A stretch of 58,680 nt of DNA from contig JANNFX010000271.1 of assembly GCA_031380225.1 (NCBI GenBank), positions 1 to 58,680 on the forward strand, given 5' to 3'. This document shows positions 42,196 to 50,505 of this stretch, one piece after another. The notes beneath the pieces were generated by a model that saw only the letters and a program-made list of their open reading frames with translations, was not told where the DNA came from and ran no database searches. How positions within the stretch are numbered: the first letter of the stretch is position 1; each line of letters opens with the position of its first letter. The position numbers and the translations under genes were made by a program. Source of the stretch: JANNFX01 sp031380225. GTDB taxonomy: Bacteria; Pseudomonadota; Alphaproteobacteria; Rhizobiales; Hyphomicrobiaceae.

Positions 42196-44094
42196 ATGCT
42201 GCACATCAACGATCTCAAATTCCGTATTGAAGGCAAGCCGGTGCTCGATTCAGCAACGGCCGCTATTCCGCATGGCCATAAAGTCGGGCTGGTTGGCCGC
42301 AACGGCGCAGGTAAGTCAACGCTGCTGCGACTGATCATGGGTGAACTCGCGCCCGATGATGGGTCAATCACCTTGCCAAAAGGCGCGCGCATTGGACACG
42401 TTGCGCAAGAAGCGCCAGGCGGGGCGGTGACGCTGATCGATTTTGTGCTCGCTGCCGATCTCGAACGAGCCAGTCTGCTTGCAGAAGCTGAAACAGCAAC
42501 TGATCCGCTGCGCATTGCGGAAATCCAAGTGCGGCTTTCCGATATGGGCGCGCACGCGGCGCCGGCACGCGCGGCCAGTATTCTGTCGGGGCTTGGCTTC
42601 GATGAGGCGGCACAAAACCGGGCTTGTAGCGAATTTTCCGGTGGCTGGCGTATGCGCGTCGCACTTGCAGCCGTGCTGTTCACAGAGCCTGACATTCTGT
42701 TGCTCGACGAGCCGACCAATTATCTCGATCTTGAAGGCACGATGTGGCTCGAGAATTATCTCAGGACTTACCCGAATACGGTCGTCATCGTCAGTCATGA
42801 CCGCGATCTCTTGAACCGCGCGGTCGAAGCCATCCTGCATCTCGACCGCGGGAAGTTGACCATTTACAGCGGCGGCTACGATCAGTTCGAAGAAACGCGG
42901 CGCGAACGGCAGCGTCTCGAATCCAAGCTCAAGAAAAAACAAGACGACGACCGCCGCCGCATTCAAGCATTCATCGATCGCTTTAAAGCCAAGGCGACAA
43001 AAGCAAAGCAAGCGCAAAGCCGCGTCAAAGCTCTGGCTAAGATGCAACCCATTGCAGCCCAGGCTGACGACAGGGTGGCGCCGATCGTATTGCCGTCGCC
43101 GGAAAAATTGTTGGCAAGCCCGCTGTTGCGCCTCGAACACGTCAGCGCTGGCTACGAGCCTGGCAAAGCCATACTTTCCAACATCAACTTACGCATCGAC
43201 CAGGACGATCGCATTGCGCTGCTTGGCCAAAATGGCAACGGCAAGTCGACATTCGCAAAATTGATATCAAACCGGTTGGCGCCACTCTCGGGTACAGTAT
43301 GGGGCGTCAACAAGGTCTCGGTCGGTTACTTCGCGCAACATCAACTTGACGATTTGAACAGCCAGTCGACACCTTATGACTACATTGTCAAGTTGATGCC
43401 GGAAGCGACGGAAGCGCAAAAGCGCACTAAGCTCGGCACGTTCGGCTTTTCTGGACAAATGGCTGATACCAAGTGCCAGAATTTGTCGGGCGGTGAAAAG
43501 GCGCGGTTGTTATTGGCGCTGACTGCGTTCCACAAGCCGCACATCCTGATCCTCGACGAGCCGACCAACCATTTGGATGTCGATAGCCGCGAAGCGTTGA
43601 TCCACGCACTTGCAGACTACGAAGGCGCAGTCATTTTAATCAGTCATGACCGGCATTTGATCGAAGCCAGCGCCGACCGGTTGTGGATTGTTCGCGGTGG
43701 AACAGTCAGCGCTTTTGACGGCGACATGGAAGACTATCGCGCTGAACTACTTTCGGTGCGCACCATTGCCAAGCCGTCGTCGAGCGGCGCTCCATTGGAT
43801 GGCGACCTAAAAGCTGGCCGCATCGAGCAACGGCGAGCTGCAGCCGATAAGCGCGCGGAACTGGCACCGCTCAAAAAAGCCATGCAAGCGGCAGAGCGCG
43901 ACGTCGACAAGCTCAGCAAAGACATCGCTAAGATCGATGCAACTCTTGCTGATCCCAAACTTTATGACGAGCCCGCCAAGGCTCAAACCCTGGCGCTCGA
44001 CCGTGGGATGATTGCAAAACAACTTTTGATTGCGGAGGACAAATGGCTCAACGCAACAGATGCCTTCGAGCAAGCTCAAACCGATGCTTTGTAA
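42196..44094 (+). CDS. ABC-F family ATP-binding protein
   Basis: A soluble ABC-F ATPase of 632 residues with two nucleotide-binding domains, no membrane segments. Walker A motifs GRNGAGKST (34-42) and GQNGNGKST, signatures FSGGWRMR and LSGGEKAR, and Walker B ILLLDEPTNYLDLEG and ILILDEPTNHLDVDS are all present, with an Arg/Lys-rich linker between domains and a C-terminal coiled coil. ABC-F proteins act on the ribosome E site. EttA, Uup and YheS types cannot be told apart by eye; Uup/YheS-like is most likely because of the coiled-coil tail. Confidence 0.93.
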   Translation: MLHINDLKFRIEGKPVLDSATAAIPHGHKVGLVGRNGAGKSTLLRLIMGELAPDDGSITLPKGARIGHVAQEAPGGAVTLIDFVLAADLERASLLAEAETATDPLRIAEIQVRLSDMGAHAAPARAASILSGLGFDEAAQNRACSEFSGGWRMRVALAAVLFTEPDILLLDEPTNYLDLEGTMWLENYLRTYPNTVVIVSHDRDLLNRAVEAILHLDRGKLTIYSGGYDQFEETRRERQRLESKLKKKQDDDRRRIQAFIDRFKAKATKAKQAQSRVKALAKMQPIAAQADDRVAPIVLPSPEKLLASPLLRLEHVSAGYEPGKAILSNINLRIDQDDRIALLGQNGNGKSTFAKLISNRLAPLSGTVWGVNKVSVGYFAQHQLDDLNSQSTPYDYIVKLMPEATEAQKRTKLGTFGFSGQMADTKCQNLSGGEKARLLLALTAFHKPHILILDEPTNHLDVDSREALIHALADYEGAVILISHDRHLIEASADRLWIVRGGTVSAFDGDMEDYRAELLSVRTIAKPSSSGAPLDGDLKAGRIEQRRAAADKRAELAPLKKAMQAAERDVDKLSKDIAKIDATLADPKLYDEPAKAQTLALDRGMIAKQLLIAEDKWLNATDAFEQAQTDAL

Positions 44095-44193
44095 ACGCTT
44101 AACTTTTCAGCGTTGCGACAATAAATCGATCATTCGGCTTACTGTTTTTCCAATTATTTGGAAGCGCTATTGAAAAAATGCGTATAGTTAACG

Positions 44194-44278
44194 GGTCGAG
44201 GGACTGGCTTGCATAACCTAGCGGGGTTAGGTGGTGTGTGAGCGGTGAGGGCCATGAGCGCGCCAGCGGGTCAGTCCC
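44194..44278 (+). ncRNA. Candidate structured small RNA with its own promoter
   Basis: A possible promoter, TTGGAA (44158-44163) and TATAGT (44183-44188) with a 19-base spacer, is followed by about 85 bases whose ends pair as GGGACTG (44200-44206) and CAGTCCC (44272-44278), with further G-U extension and an alternative CTGGC/GCCAG stem (44204-44208 with 44262-44266). An inner ACCTA/TAGGT pair is also seen. It matches no RNA family I know and lies in a 276-base gap between the ABC-F and regulator genes. There is no U-rich terminator. Speculative. Confidence 0.35.
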
Positions 44279-44370
44279 GCGCTATTTCCAGAATACTTCA
44301 TAGTCTTAATAGCGTGATCAAGCCGTCGTCTGATCGTCACGCGTCGGATCTGTGACGGCATTTCCCGCCG

Positions 44371-44736
44371 CTAGGCGGTTAATGGCAGATCGAATCGCAG
44401 CATGTCGCAAACCACCACCGGGATCTTTTCACGGCCGCGGCTTGAGTCCATTCTAACGATCCCAAGTGCCGATAGCCGCTGCAATGTGCGCGTTAAACTG
44501 GCAGTTGGCCGGCCTGAGATCCGCGACAATTCCGCCAAAGATTGGGGACGCCGCTCTTTGATCAAGCGGAGGAGTTCAACATTGCGGCCCGAGATTAGGC
44601 GCATCACCTGCTCTGCGCTGACATAAGCTCGCGGCCCGTCCTTTGCCGAGCCGTTTATTGTTATATTGCCGGATTCAAGCGTCGAAGGCTGGCGGATTTC
44701 TATACGAAGAGTTTTGTCGTCGCTGTTGGCTTCCAT
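44371..44736 (-). CDS. Winged-helix (HVO_A0114/MarR-like) transcriptional regulator
   Basis: A 121-residue protein with a predicted HTH: AELSRISGRPTASLTRTLQR, then LSALGIVRMDSSRGREKIPV forms the wing. Similar proteins are predicted regulators or antitoxins (COG4190-like), often paired with a small toxin gene; no toxin ORF was seen upstream or downstream. It ends 93 bases from the candidate RNA. Confidence 0.72.
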   Translation of the reverse strand: MEANSDDKTLRIEIRQPSTLESGNITINGSAKDGPRAYVSAEQVMRLISGRNVELLRLIKERRPQSLAELSRISGRPTASLTRTLQRLSALGIVRMDSSRGREKIPVVVCDMLRFDLPLTA

Positions 44737-44865
44737 GGGAAATCCTTAATCTTGCGGGCATCCCGCGCAGCTCACGGCCAATCGGCGCGCGGCGTTTGTG
44801 ATAGGGAAACGGCCAAAGGCACGGCAAAGATCACACTAGCTCAGCAAAATCCTTGTGATTGCGCG

Positions 44866-45435
44866 TTACCATCGCGTAACAATGTCGTTGAGGCTCGGGC
44901 GATCACGGTCGACCGGCTTTTCCGCGGCGGTTCCGATATAGACAAACCCCGCAACACGCTCTCTGGTTCCAAGGTCGAGGGCCTGGCAAACGCGCGGACT
45001 GTAGGCGACCCATTCGGTGATCCAACAGGTGCCGTAGCCGAATGCGTTGGCAGCAATGCACAGGTTGAAGGCGCATGCACCTGCCGACAGCACTTGTTCC
45101 CATTCGGGCGCGCCGGGCTTTTCCACTACCCGCGAAATAACCGCAATTACCATTGGCGCGCGCAAGAACCGGTTGCGTTCGAGGTTTAGTCGAACTGCCG
45201 ACGGCGGTTCCAAATCCTCGGCTTGACAGGCATCGGCAAAGACCTCGCCCATCCTTGCCCGCGCATCGCCTTCGAACACGATGAACCGCCAGGGGGCCAG
45301 CTTTTTGTGGTCCGGCACGCGTGCGGCGAGGGTCAGAATGGTTTCCAATTGAGAGGGCGAAGGGGCCGGGCCCAAAAGTTTGTCTGGCTTGACTGACCGG
45401 CGCGTGGATAGCAGCGCAATTGTTTCGTTGCTCAT
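44866..45435 (-). CDS. Nitroreductase-family FMN protein
   Basis: A 189-residue flavoprotein of the YdjA type: N-terminal LLSTRRSVKPDKLLGPAPS with the FMN-contacting RRS, APWRFIVFEG, a helix with AGACAFNLCIAANAFGYGTCW, and the C-terminal GTAAEKPVDRDRPSL. Reduces nitro compounds or quinones with NAD(P)H in related enzymes; true substrate unknown. AAAAGG is 10 bases upstream of the ATG. Confidence 0.88.
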   Translation of the reverse strand: MSNETIALLSTRRSVKPDKLLGPAPSPSQLETILTLAARVPDHKKLAPWRFIVFEGDARARMGEVFADACQAEDLEPPSAVRLNLERNRFLRAPMVIAVISRVVEKPGAPEWEQVLSAGACAFNLCIAANAFGYGTCWITEWVAYSPRVCQALDLGTRERVAGFVYIGTAAEKPVDRDRPSLNDIVTRW

Positions 45436-45564
45436 ACGGCCGGAACCTTTTGCTGGGCCATGATTTCATAGGCCAATTTTTAGATGGGCAGTGTTTTGAG
45501 CCTCTCGCTATCCCAACTCAGTCTCTGTTACAATGCTGGCACTGCTCTTGCCATGGTAGACCCG

Positions 45565-47550
45565 ATGCGATCACGACACCCGATTTTGAACCCGCTGCGC
45601 ATTTCAATGGCTGCAGTGACCCTGTTTGTTGTTCCCCCACCAGTTCGAGCTGAAACCGCGCCAAAAACTGTCATTGTTCTCGATGGGTCTGGATCCATGG
45701 GTGGGCCGCTGGAGGGGCAGAAGGAGATCAAGTTCGACTCGGCGAGCAAGGCGATTATGGATTTGCTGCCTCAAGCAGCAGCCGGCACACGGACCGGGCT
45801 TGTCACATTCGGCAATCATCGACGTAATGACTGCAGCGACGTCGAAACGCCTGTGACACCAGCCGCTGGTAACCTGGACCAGTTCAAGACGGTGTTCAGT
45901 AAAATTGGCCCCGTCGGCCGCGGTCCAATGGTGCTCGGTTTGCAAGAAGCATTGAAGTCTTTCCCGCCTGGAACCTCTGGAACACTCATCGTCATCCATG
46001 ATGGCATCGACAACTGCCGTCAGGATGTGTGCGCGGCAGCGGCCGAAATAGCGAAGTCGAATCCGGAACTGGTAATTCATTCGATCCCCATTTCGCTCGA
46101 CAAGACTGTCGCCGAGCGAATGGCTTGCGTCGCTCAGCTATCAGGCGGCCGTGTATTCGAAGCCCGGGATGGCGCAGCGGTGATGTCGGGGCTCAAAGAA
46201 GCGCTGACATTGGCAAAAATTTTGGGTGCCAACGAAGTGGTGGCCGCGCCCGTCGTGCCGCTACCAATCGCCAATGATGGCCCGCCGATATTACGGTTAT
46301 CAGCGTCGCTGGCAAAAGGTGGCCCGCCACTAACTGGCGCCGTTACTTGGCGTGTGAAGTCGAGTGCTGCTCCTGATGCAATTGTCAAAGAAGGCAAAGT
46401 GCCTGTGTTGGCGGCGGAAGTTCCAGAAGGCCGCTATACTGTTGAAGCCAGCTACGGCTTGAGCAAAGTCGAGACGACTATCGACGTCGGGCCAAAGGGA
46501 CCGACCGTCGCGCAAGTTGCACTGAATGCCGGCACTTTGATCGTGTCGAGTTTGACCGCCAAATCGGCAGCTTCTGCCACTGACCCATCGATAATTGTCT
46601 CGGCGCTCAAGGATACGCCCGGCGTTTTGACTCCGATTTTCGTCGGTCGGGAGACCAATGCGGAGTTGGTCCTGCCAGCGGGCCGTTACCGTATCGAGGC
46701 CGGCGATGGATTGGCGGTGAAGACGGAAGACGTTGTCGTCGAGCCCGGCGCGACTGTCACTCCGGATATGGCTGTCAATGCCGGCCGGTTGCAGTTGTCG
46801 GCCATCAGTCATGACGGTGGAGGTCCCATTGATGGAGCGACGTTCGTCATTTCTACCGATGATCCAGATGCGCCGAATGGCAAGCGCGAAATCACCCGAT
46901 CAAGCGCATCGGCGCCTGAGTTTATGCTGCCGGCTGGCACGTACTATCTAACTGTCAAAGTTGGCGGATCCGAAACCAAAGAGCGGGTTGCGATCAGCAC
47001 TGGCGATGTGCTTAAGCGGGCGATCATCCTGAATGGTGCCTGGGTTGGGCTGACCACGACTCATGACGGCAGTTTGGTGCCGAACGGCGCTCCCGTCATG
47101 TTTCGCGTGTTTCCCAAGGACGCCGCCAAAGATCGTCAAGCCATTAGCATTGCATCTGAACGGACCGAAACCGGCGGCTCACCAGCCAACGTGTTCCTGC
47201 CGTTTGGCAGTTACCGGATTGAAGCCTCCCTCGGACGCCAGAACGTGAAGGGCGACAGCTTGATCGATATTGCTGCTGGCAGCCCAGCCGTGGTCCCGGT
47301 CAATGTCGTCATTAGCCAAGTGATTGTCCGCCCACCCTCCGATGCCAGTTCAGCGGCGGGCTTATATTGGGAACTTCGTGATAGCCGTGGCCACATCGTG
47401 CACCGCTCAGCCGGGGCAATGTCCGAAAAAGCCCTGCTCATGGCGCCGGGATCGTACGTTTTAAGGTCGCAAACCGGCGACATGTCCAAGGATTTACGTC
47501 TTGACTTGAAACCTGGGGACACGCGCGCAATCTCGATGCCGCTCGATTGA
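45565..47550 (+). CDS. Secreted VWA-domain protein with five tandem beta-sandwich repeats
   Basis: A signal peptide (core ISMAAVTLFVVPPPVRA) leads to a von Willebrand A domain with the MIDAS motif DGSGSMGG (D40, S42, S44), then about 400 residues made of repeats marked by a PxGxYxxxA-type turn: VPEGRYTVEA, LPAGRYRIEA, LPAGTYYLTV, LPFGSYRIEA and MAPGSYVLRS, spaced 81-90 residues. No LPXTG, anchor or transmembrane tail. Starts at 45484, 45553 and 45565 are in frame; 45565 (MRSRHP) gives a typical signal peptide. No function assigned; likely an envelope or adhesion/scaffold protein. Confidence 0.82.
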   Translation: MRSRHPILNPLRISMAAVTLFVVPPPVRAETAPKTVIVLDGSGSMGGPLEGQKEIKFDSASKAIMDLLPQAAAGTRTGLVTFGNHRRNDCSDVETPVTPAAGNLDQFKTVFSKIGPVGRGPMVLGLQEALKSFPPGTSGTLIVIHDGIDNCRQDVCAAAAEIAKSNPELVIHSIPISLDKTVAERMACVAQLSGGRVFEARDGAAVMSGLKEALTLAKILGANEVVAAPVVPLPIANDGPPILRLSASLAKGGPPLTGAVTWRVKSSAAPDAIVKEGKVPVLAAEVPEGRYTVEASYGLSKVETTIDVGPKGPTVAQVALNAGTLIVSSLTAKSAASATDPSIIVSALKDTPGVLTPIFVGRETNAELVLPAGRYRIEAGDGLAVKTEDVVVEPGATVTPDMAVNAGRLQLSAISHDGGGPIDGATFVISTDDPDAPNGKREITRSSASAPEFMLPAGTYYLTVKVGGSETKERVAISTGDVLKRAIILNGAWVGLTTTHDGSLVPNGAPVMFRVFPKDAAKDRQAISIASERTETGGSPANVFLPFGSYRIEASLGRQNVKGDSLIDIAAGSPAVVPVNVVISQVIVRPPSDASSAAGLYWELRDSRGHIVHRSAGAMSEKALLMAPGSYVLRSQTGDMSKDLRLDLKPGDTRAISMPLD

Positions 47551-47669
47551 GGGGCCAAACTTCGGGTCATATTTTAACCGCCGTCGCAGCCCACAAGGCT
47601 CAGGTATAAATCCTTGTTTGATGGTAAGCGGTTAGGGCGAATATTTTTTGGAAGCTTGGGCTTTTCGAC

Positions 47670-48662
47670 ATGCGTGTCATGGCATCCGTCAGACGTAAAA
47701 CCGGGACCGGCTGGTCTCTCGAAGCATTGCGGCACCTATCGCGGTCAATCGCGATTATGGCGTTGAGCGTGGTGTTGCCTATTGCTGCCATCGCCCAGCA
47801 GCCGGACCCACAGCAGCCGGTTGAAGCTCAGCCACAGCTGCCATTGGAACTGCCTGGCGACGTTTCTAATACAACGTCTGTGCCGCGTGTTGATGACGGC
47901 AGCGTTCAGGTCCGGCTCATAGCTTTGCTGACTGATGACGGCCAGAAGATCGATCGGGATATCGTCTGGCGCGTGTTCCAGGTCAGGCCGCCTCACGGCG
48001 GTAAATCTGCCCTGATCAACACCTTCAGAACGGCCAGTCCGGCGATAAAACTTCCACCTGGCGAGTATCTCGTCAACGCTGCGTTTGGCCGGGCCAACAT
48101 CACACGAAAACTGACGTTCACCGCGGGACTTCCTGCCGATACGATCGAGCGCTTTGTGCTGAACGCCGGTGGCTTGCGCGTGACGGCCAGCGTATCGGGT
48201 GCTACGGCGGCCAATTATCCAGCGACCTACAGTATCTTTTCAGACCGTGACCAGGGCGGCGATCGCCGGTTGATCATGAGCGGTGTTAAGCCGGGACTGG
48301 TGATACGGCTAAACTCTGGCATCTATCAGGTCATTTCCAGTGTTGGCGATGCCAACGCAGTTGTCAGCAGCGATGTCACCGTTGAGGCTGGCAAGCTGAC
48401 TGAAGCCACTATCACGCACACGGCGGCGAAAGCCACGTTCAAGCTTGTAACCCGGCCGGGTGGTGAGGCAATCGCCGGAACGCAATGGGCCATTCAGACT
48501 CAGCAGGGTGAAATCGTCAAACAGAGCTCGGGTGCGATCCCGACCCACGTTCTGGCGCCTGGTACTTATAACGCGATTGCCAAATCGCAGGGCAAAACAC
48601 TGCAGCGCACATTCACATTGAAAGACGGCGATACGACACAAGTCGAAGTGTTGCTTCAGTAG
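47670..48662 (+). CDS. Secreted protein with three repeats like those of the VWA protein
   Basis: A 330-residue protein: signal segment (SIAIMALSVVLPIAAIAQQ), a Gln/Pro-rich linker, then three repeats marked LPPGEYLVNAAFG, LNSGIYQVISSVG and LAPGTYNAIAKSQG at 81-86 residue spacing. The units also share the LNAG/strand pattern of the VWA protein's repeats, so the two neighbours appear to be related by domain shuffling and may assemble together. No VWA domain. It is 119 bases after the VWA gene and probably co-transcribed. Confidence 0.78.
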   Translation: MRVMASVRRKTGTGWSLEALRHLSRSIAIMALSVVLPIAAIAQQPDPQQPVEAQPQLPLELPGDVSNTTSVPRVDDGSVQVRLIALLTDDGQKIDRDIVWRVFQVRPPHGGKSALINTFRTASPAIKLPPGEYLVNAAFGRANITRKLTFTAGLPADTIERFVLNAGGLRVTASVSGATAANYPATYSIFSDRDQGGDRRLIMSGVKPGLVIRLNSGIYQVISSVGDANAVVSSDVTVEAGKLTEATITHTAAKATFKLVTRPGGEAIAGTQWAIQTQQGEIVKQSSGAIPTHVLAPGTYNAIAKSQGKTLQRTFTLKDGDTTQVEVLLQ

Positions 48663-48687
48663 TTTGCACATTTAAGCCGGATCAACG

Positions 48688-49275
48688 CTAGAACTCGGTC
48701 AGGACCCACTCGGTTGGGCAGCCGTGCGAGCGCATGCGCGCGTCGGTAGCGATTGAACTTTCTTTGCGGTTTTGATCTTCAAACAATTTCTTGGCCATAT
48801 GCCAATGCTCGCATGCCGTTGTCAGATCGCCTTCGATGCACGAAATTTCAGCGAGTTCTAGCCGGGCCAGGGCGTGGATATCGGCCATTCCATTTTCTAT
48901 CGCGATTTCGATGGCTTGGCGCAACGCTTGAGCTCCGTCGCGATTGTTGCCAGATTGCAAAAGTGCCTGTCCGCGGGCTAGCAACAGAGGTGCCAGTTCG
49001 GTTTGTGCGCCAGCGGCTGACAGGCGTGCGCAAAGCTGCTCGTGTGTGGAAGCGCTGGCAATCGTGTCTTCTTGTGTTTGAACAAGAGCAAGACTGTCCT
49101 GCCCAGTTGAGGCGGAGGGAGAGAGCATTGTCAGGACCGGAGACGGCGATTGGGCTTCGAAATGACCGCGGCGCTTGAGATTGTCCGGCGGCCGTCGTTT
49201 TGTACTGCGAGCCAGGAATGCGGCCGCAATGGCAATCGCGAGAACAGCCAGCAAGCCATAAATTTCTGTCGCCAT
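48688..49275 (-). CDS. Membrane-anchored TPR-like hypothetical protein
   Basis: A 195-residue protein with an N-terminal anchor (IYGLLAVLAIAIAAAFLA) followed by a basic stretch and, after a Ser/Thr-rich linker, helical pairs (LLARGQALLQSGNNRDGAQAL, ALARLELAEISCIEGDL, ACEHWHMAKKLFEDQNRK) that look like tetratricopeptide repeats. It would be attached to the inner membrane with helices in the cytoplasm by charge pattern. GGGGAA precedes the ATG at 49275. It converges with the repeat-protein gene. Confidence 0.68.
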   Translation of the reverse strand: MATEIYGLLAVLAIAIAAAFLARSTKRRPPDNLKRRGHFEAQSPSPVLTMLSPSASTGQDSLALVQTQEDTIASASTHEQLCARLSAAGAQTELAPLLLARGQALLQSGNNRDGAQALRQAIEIAIENGMADIHALARLELAEISCIEGDLTTACEHWHMAKKLFEDQNRKESSIATDARMRSHGCPTEWVLTEF

Positions 49276-49313
49276 TGTTTTTCCCCGCAACACCAGACGT
49301 CGAGGCAATTCTA

Positions 49314-50369
49314 TTAGCGCAGAGGCGCTGCGTACATCAGGCCGCCTTTGGTCCATAGTTGGTTGAGGCCACGATCGAGTTTGAAGACCGATTGAGAACC
49401 GAAGTTGCGATCGAACAGCTCGCCGTAGTTGCCAGTCTGACGGATGGCCTCATAAGCCCACTCTGCCGGGAGACCCAGGGCTTTGCCAAGGCCGTCGTTA
49501 ACACCCAGCAGGCGCCGCACATCTTGTAAGGTTGATCCCCTAAGTTCCTCGGCGTTGGCGCTGTTAACACCAAGTTCTTCTGCGGTTATCAAGGCCATCA
49601 ATACCCACCGTACAATTGTGAACCAAGCGTCGTCGCCTTGACGAACGACTGGACCAATAGGTGCTTTTGAGGCCAATTCTGGCAACAAGAAATGGTCGGC
49701 AGGTTTTGGCAAGCGGCTTCGTTCGAGGGCAAGTTGGGAAACGTCACCGGTAACAATTGTGCAACTGCCGCCAGCGTAGGCTTTGACAATCTCAGCTTGG
49801 TTTTGCCCGACGACGAGTTGATATTTCATCTTCCGGGATTTGAAATAGTCAGTGACAGCCGTCTCCGCTCTCGTCCCGGCGGTGACACAAATGGTGGCGC
49901 CGGACATTTCGAGGATACTAGCGACGGCATCGCCACGCCGGACCAAAAAGCCCTGACCGTCATGGAACAACACACCCGCGAATTGGATGCCGAGTTCAGC
50001 TTCGTAGCTTAAAGTCCAGACCGTCGATGCCGGCAAAACATCGACAGTGCCAGCCGTCAGGGCGCCATACTGGTTCGATTGGGTCAGTGGCACGAACTTG
50101 ACGGCGCCGGAATCGCCCAACACGGCCGCAGCCAGCGCTTCGCAAAAGTTGGCGCCGATGCCTTGCCATCCCTTGCTGCCGGAAACAGAGAAGCCTGGAC
50201 TATTGTCTTCGACACCGCACGCGACGCTGCCACGGGCTTGGATCGTTTCCAGTGTTCCTGCCGTAACGCTCGCCGTCAACGCAGATAGCACGGCCGCTGC
50301 CTGCAAAATAGCGGCAAGACTATTGCAAACGCAGCGCTTCAGCCGCCTATGACCCGCAACAGTTGACAT
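49314..50369 (-). CDS. Amino-acid ABC transporter substrate-binding protein (AapJ-like)
   Basis: A periplasmic binding protein of the general amino acid (AapJ/PAAT) family: signal peptide, then RGSVACGVEDNSPGFSV, GIGANFCEALAAAVLGD, SQYGALTAGTVDVLPASTVW-type ligand-loop and the C-terminal RQTGNYGELFDRNFG. No permease or ATPase genes (aapQMP) follow, so it either uses a distant transporter or has a sensing role. Divergent from metC, a pairing I recall from other Hyphomicrobiales. 351 residues. Confidence 0.9.
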   Translation of the reverse strand: MSTVAGHRRLKRCVCNSLAAILQAAAVLSALTASVTAGTLETIQARGSVACGVEDNSPGFSVSGSKGWQGIGANFCEALAAAVLGDSGAVKFVPLTQSNQYGALTAGTVDVLPASTVWTLSYEAELGIQFAGVLFHDGQGFLVRRGDAVASILEMSGATICVTAGTRAETAVTDYFKSRKMKYQLVVGQNQAEIVKAYAGGSCTIVTGDVSQLALERSRLPKPADHFLLPELASKAPIGPVVRQGDDAWFTIVRWVLMALITAEELGVNSANAEELRGSTLQDVRRLLGVNDGLGKALGLPAEWAYEAIRQTGNYGELFDRNFGSQSVFKLDRGLNQLWTKGGLMYAAPLR

Positions 50370-50505
50370 TGCGCACCAAACCTAAATAACGACCAGCCGC
50401 TGCGCCAGCGGGCCATACCCTTCTCGCGTTGGAACGTTGACGTCAAGGCCTTGACCTCGGCACCAACTTGCGTCAACTGCAAAAAACGATCGTTAGGATT
50501 ACGCA

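Noticed and set aside
42048..43140. Reverse-strand frames of 223 and 258 codons over the ABC-F gene
   Set aside because: The forward frame carries Walker and signature motifs; these are shadows.
50370..50505. Possible SAM-II or other methionine riboswitch upstream of metC
   Set aside because: No recognisable conserved core or pseudoknot pattern was found.
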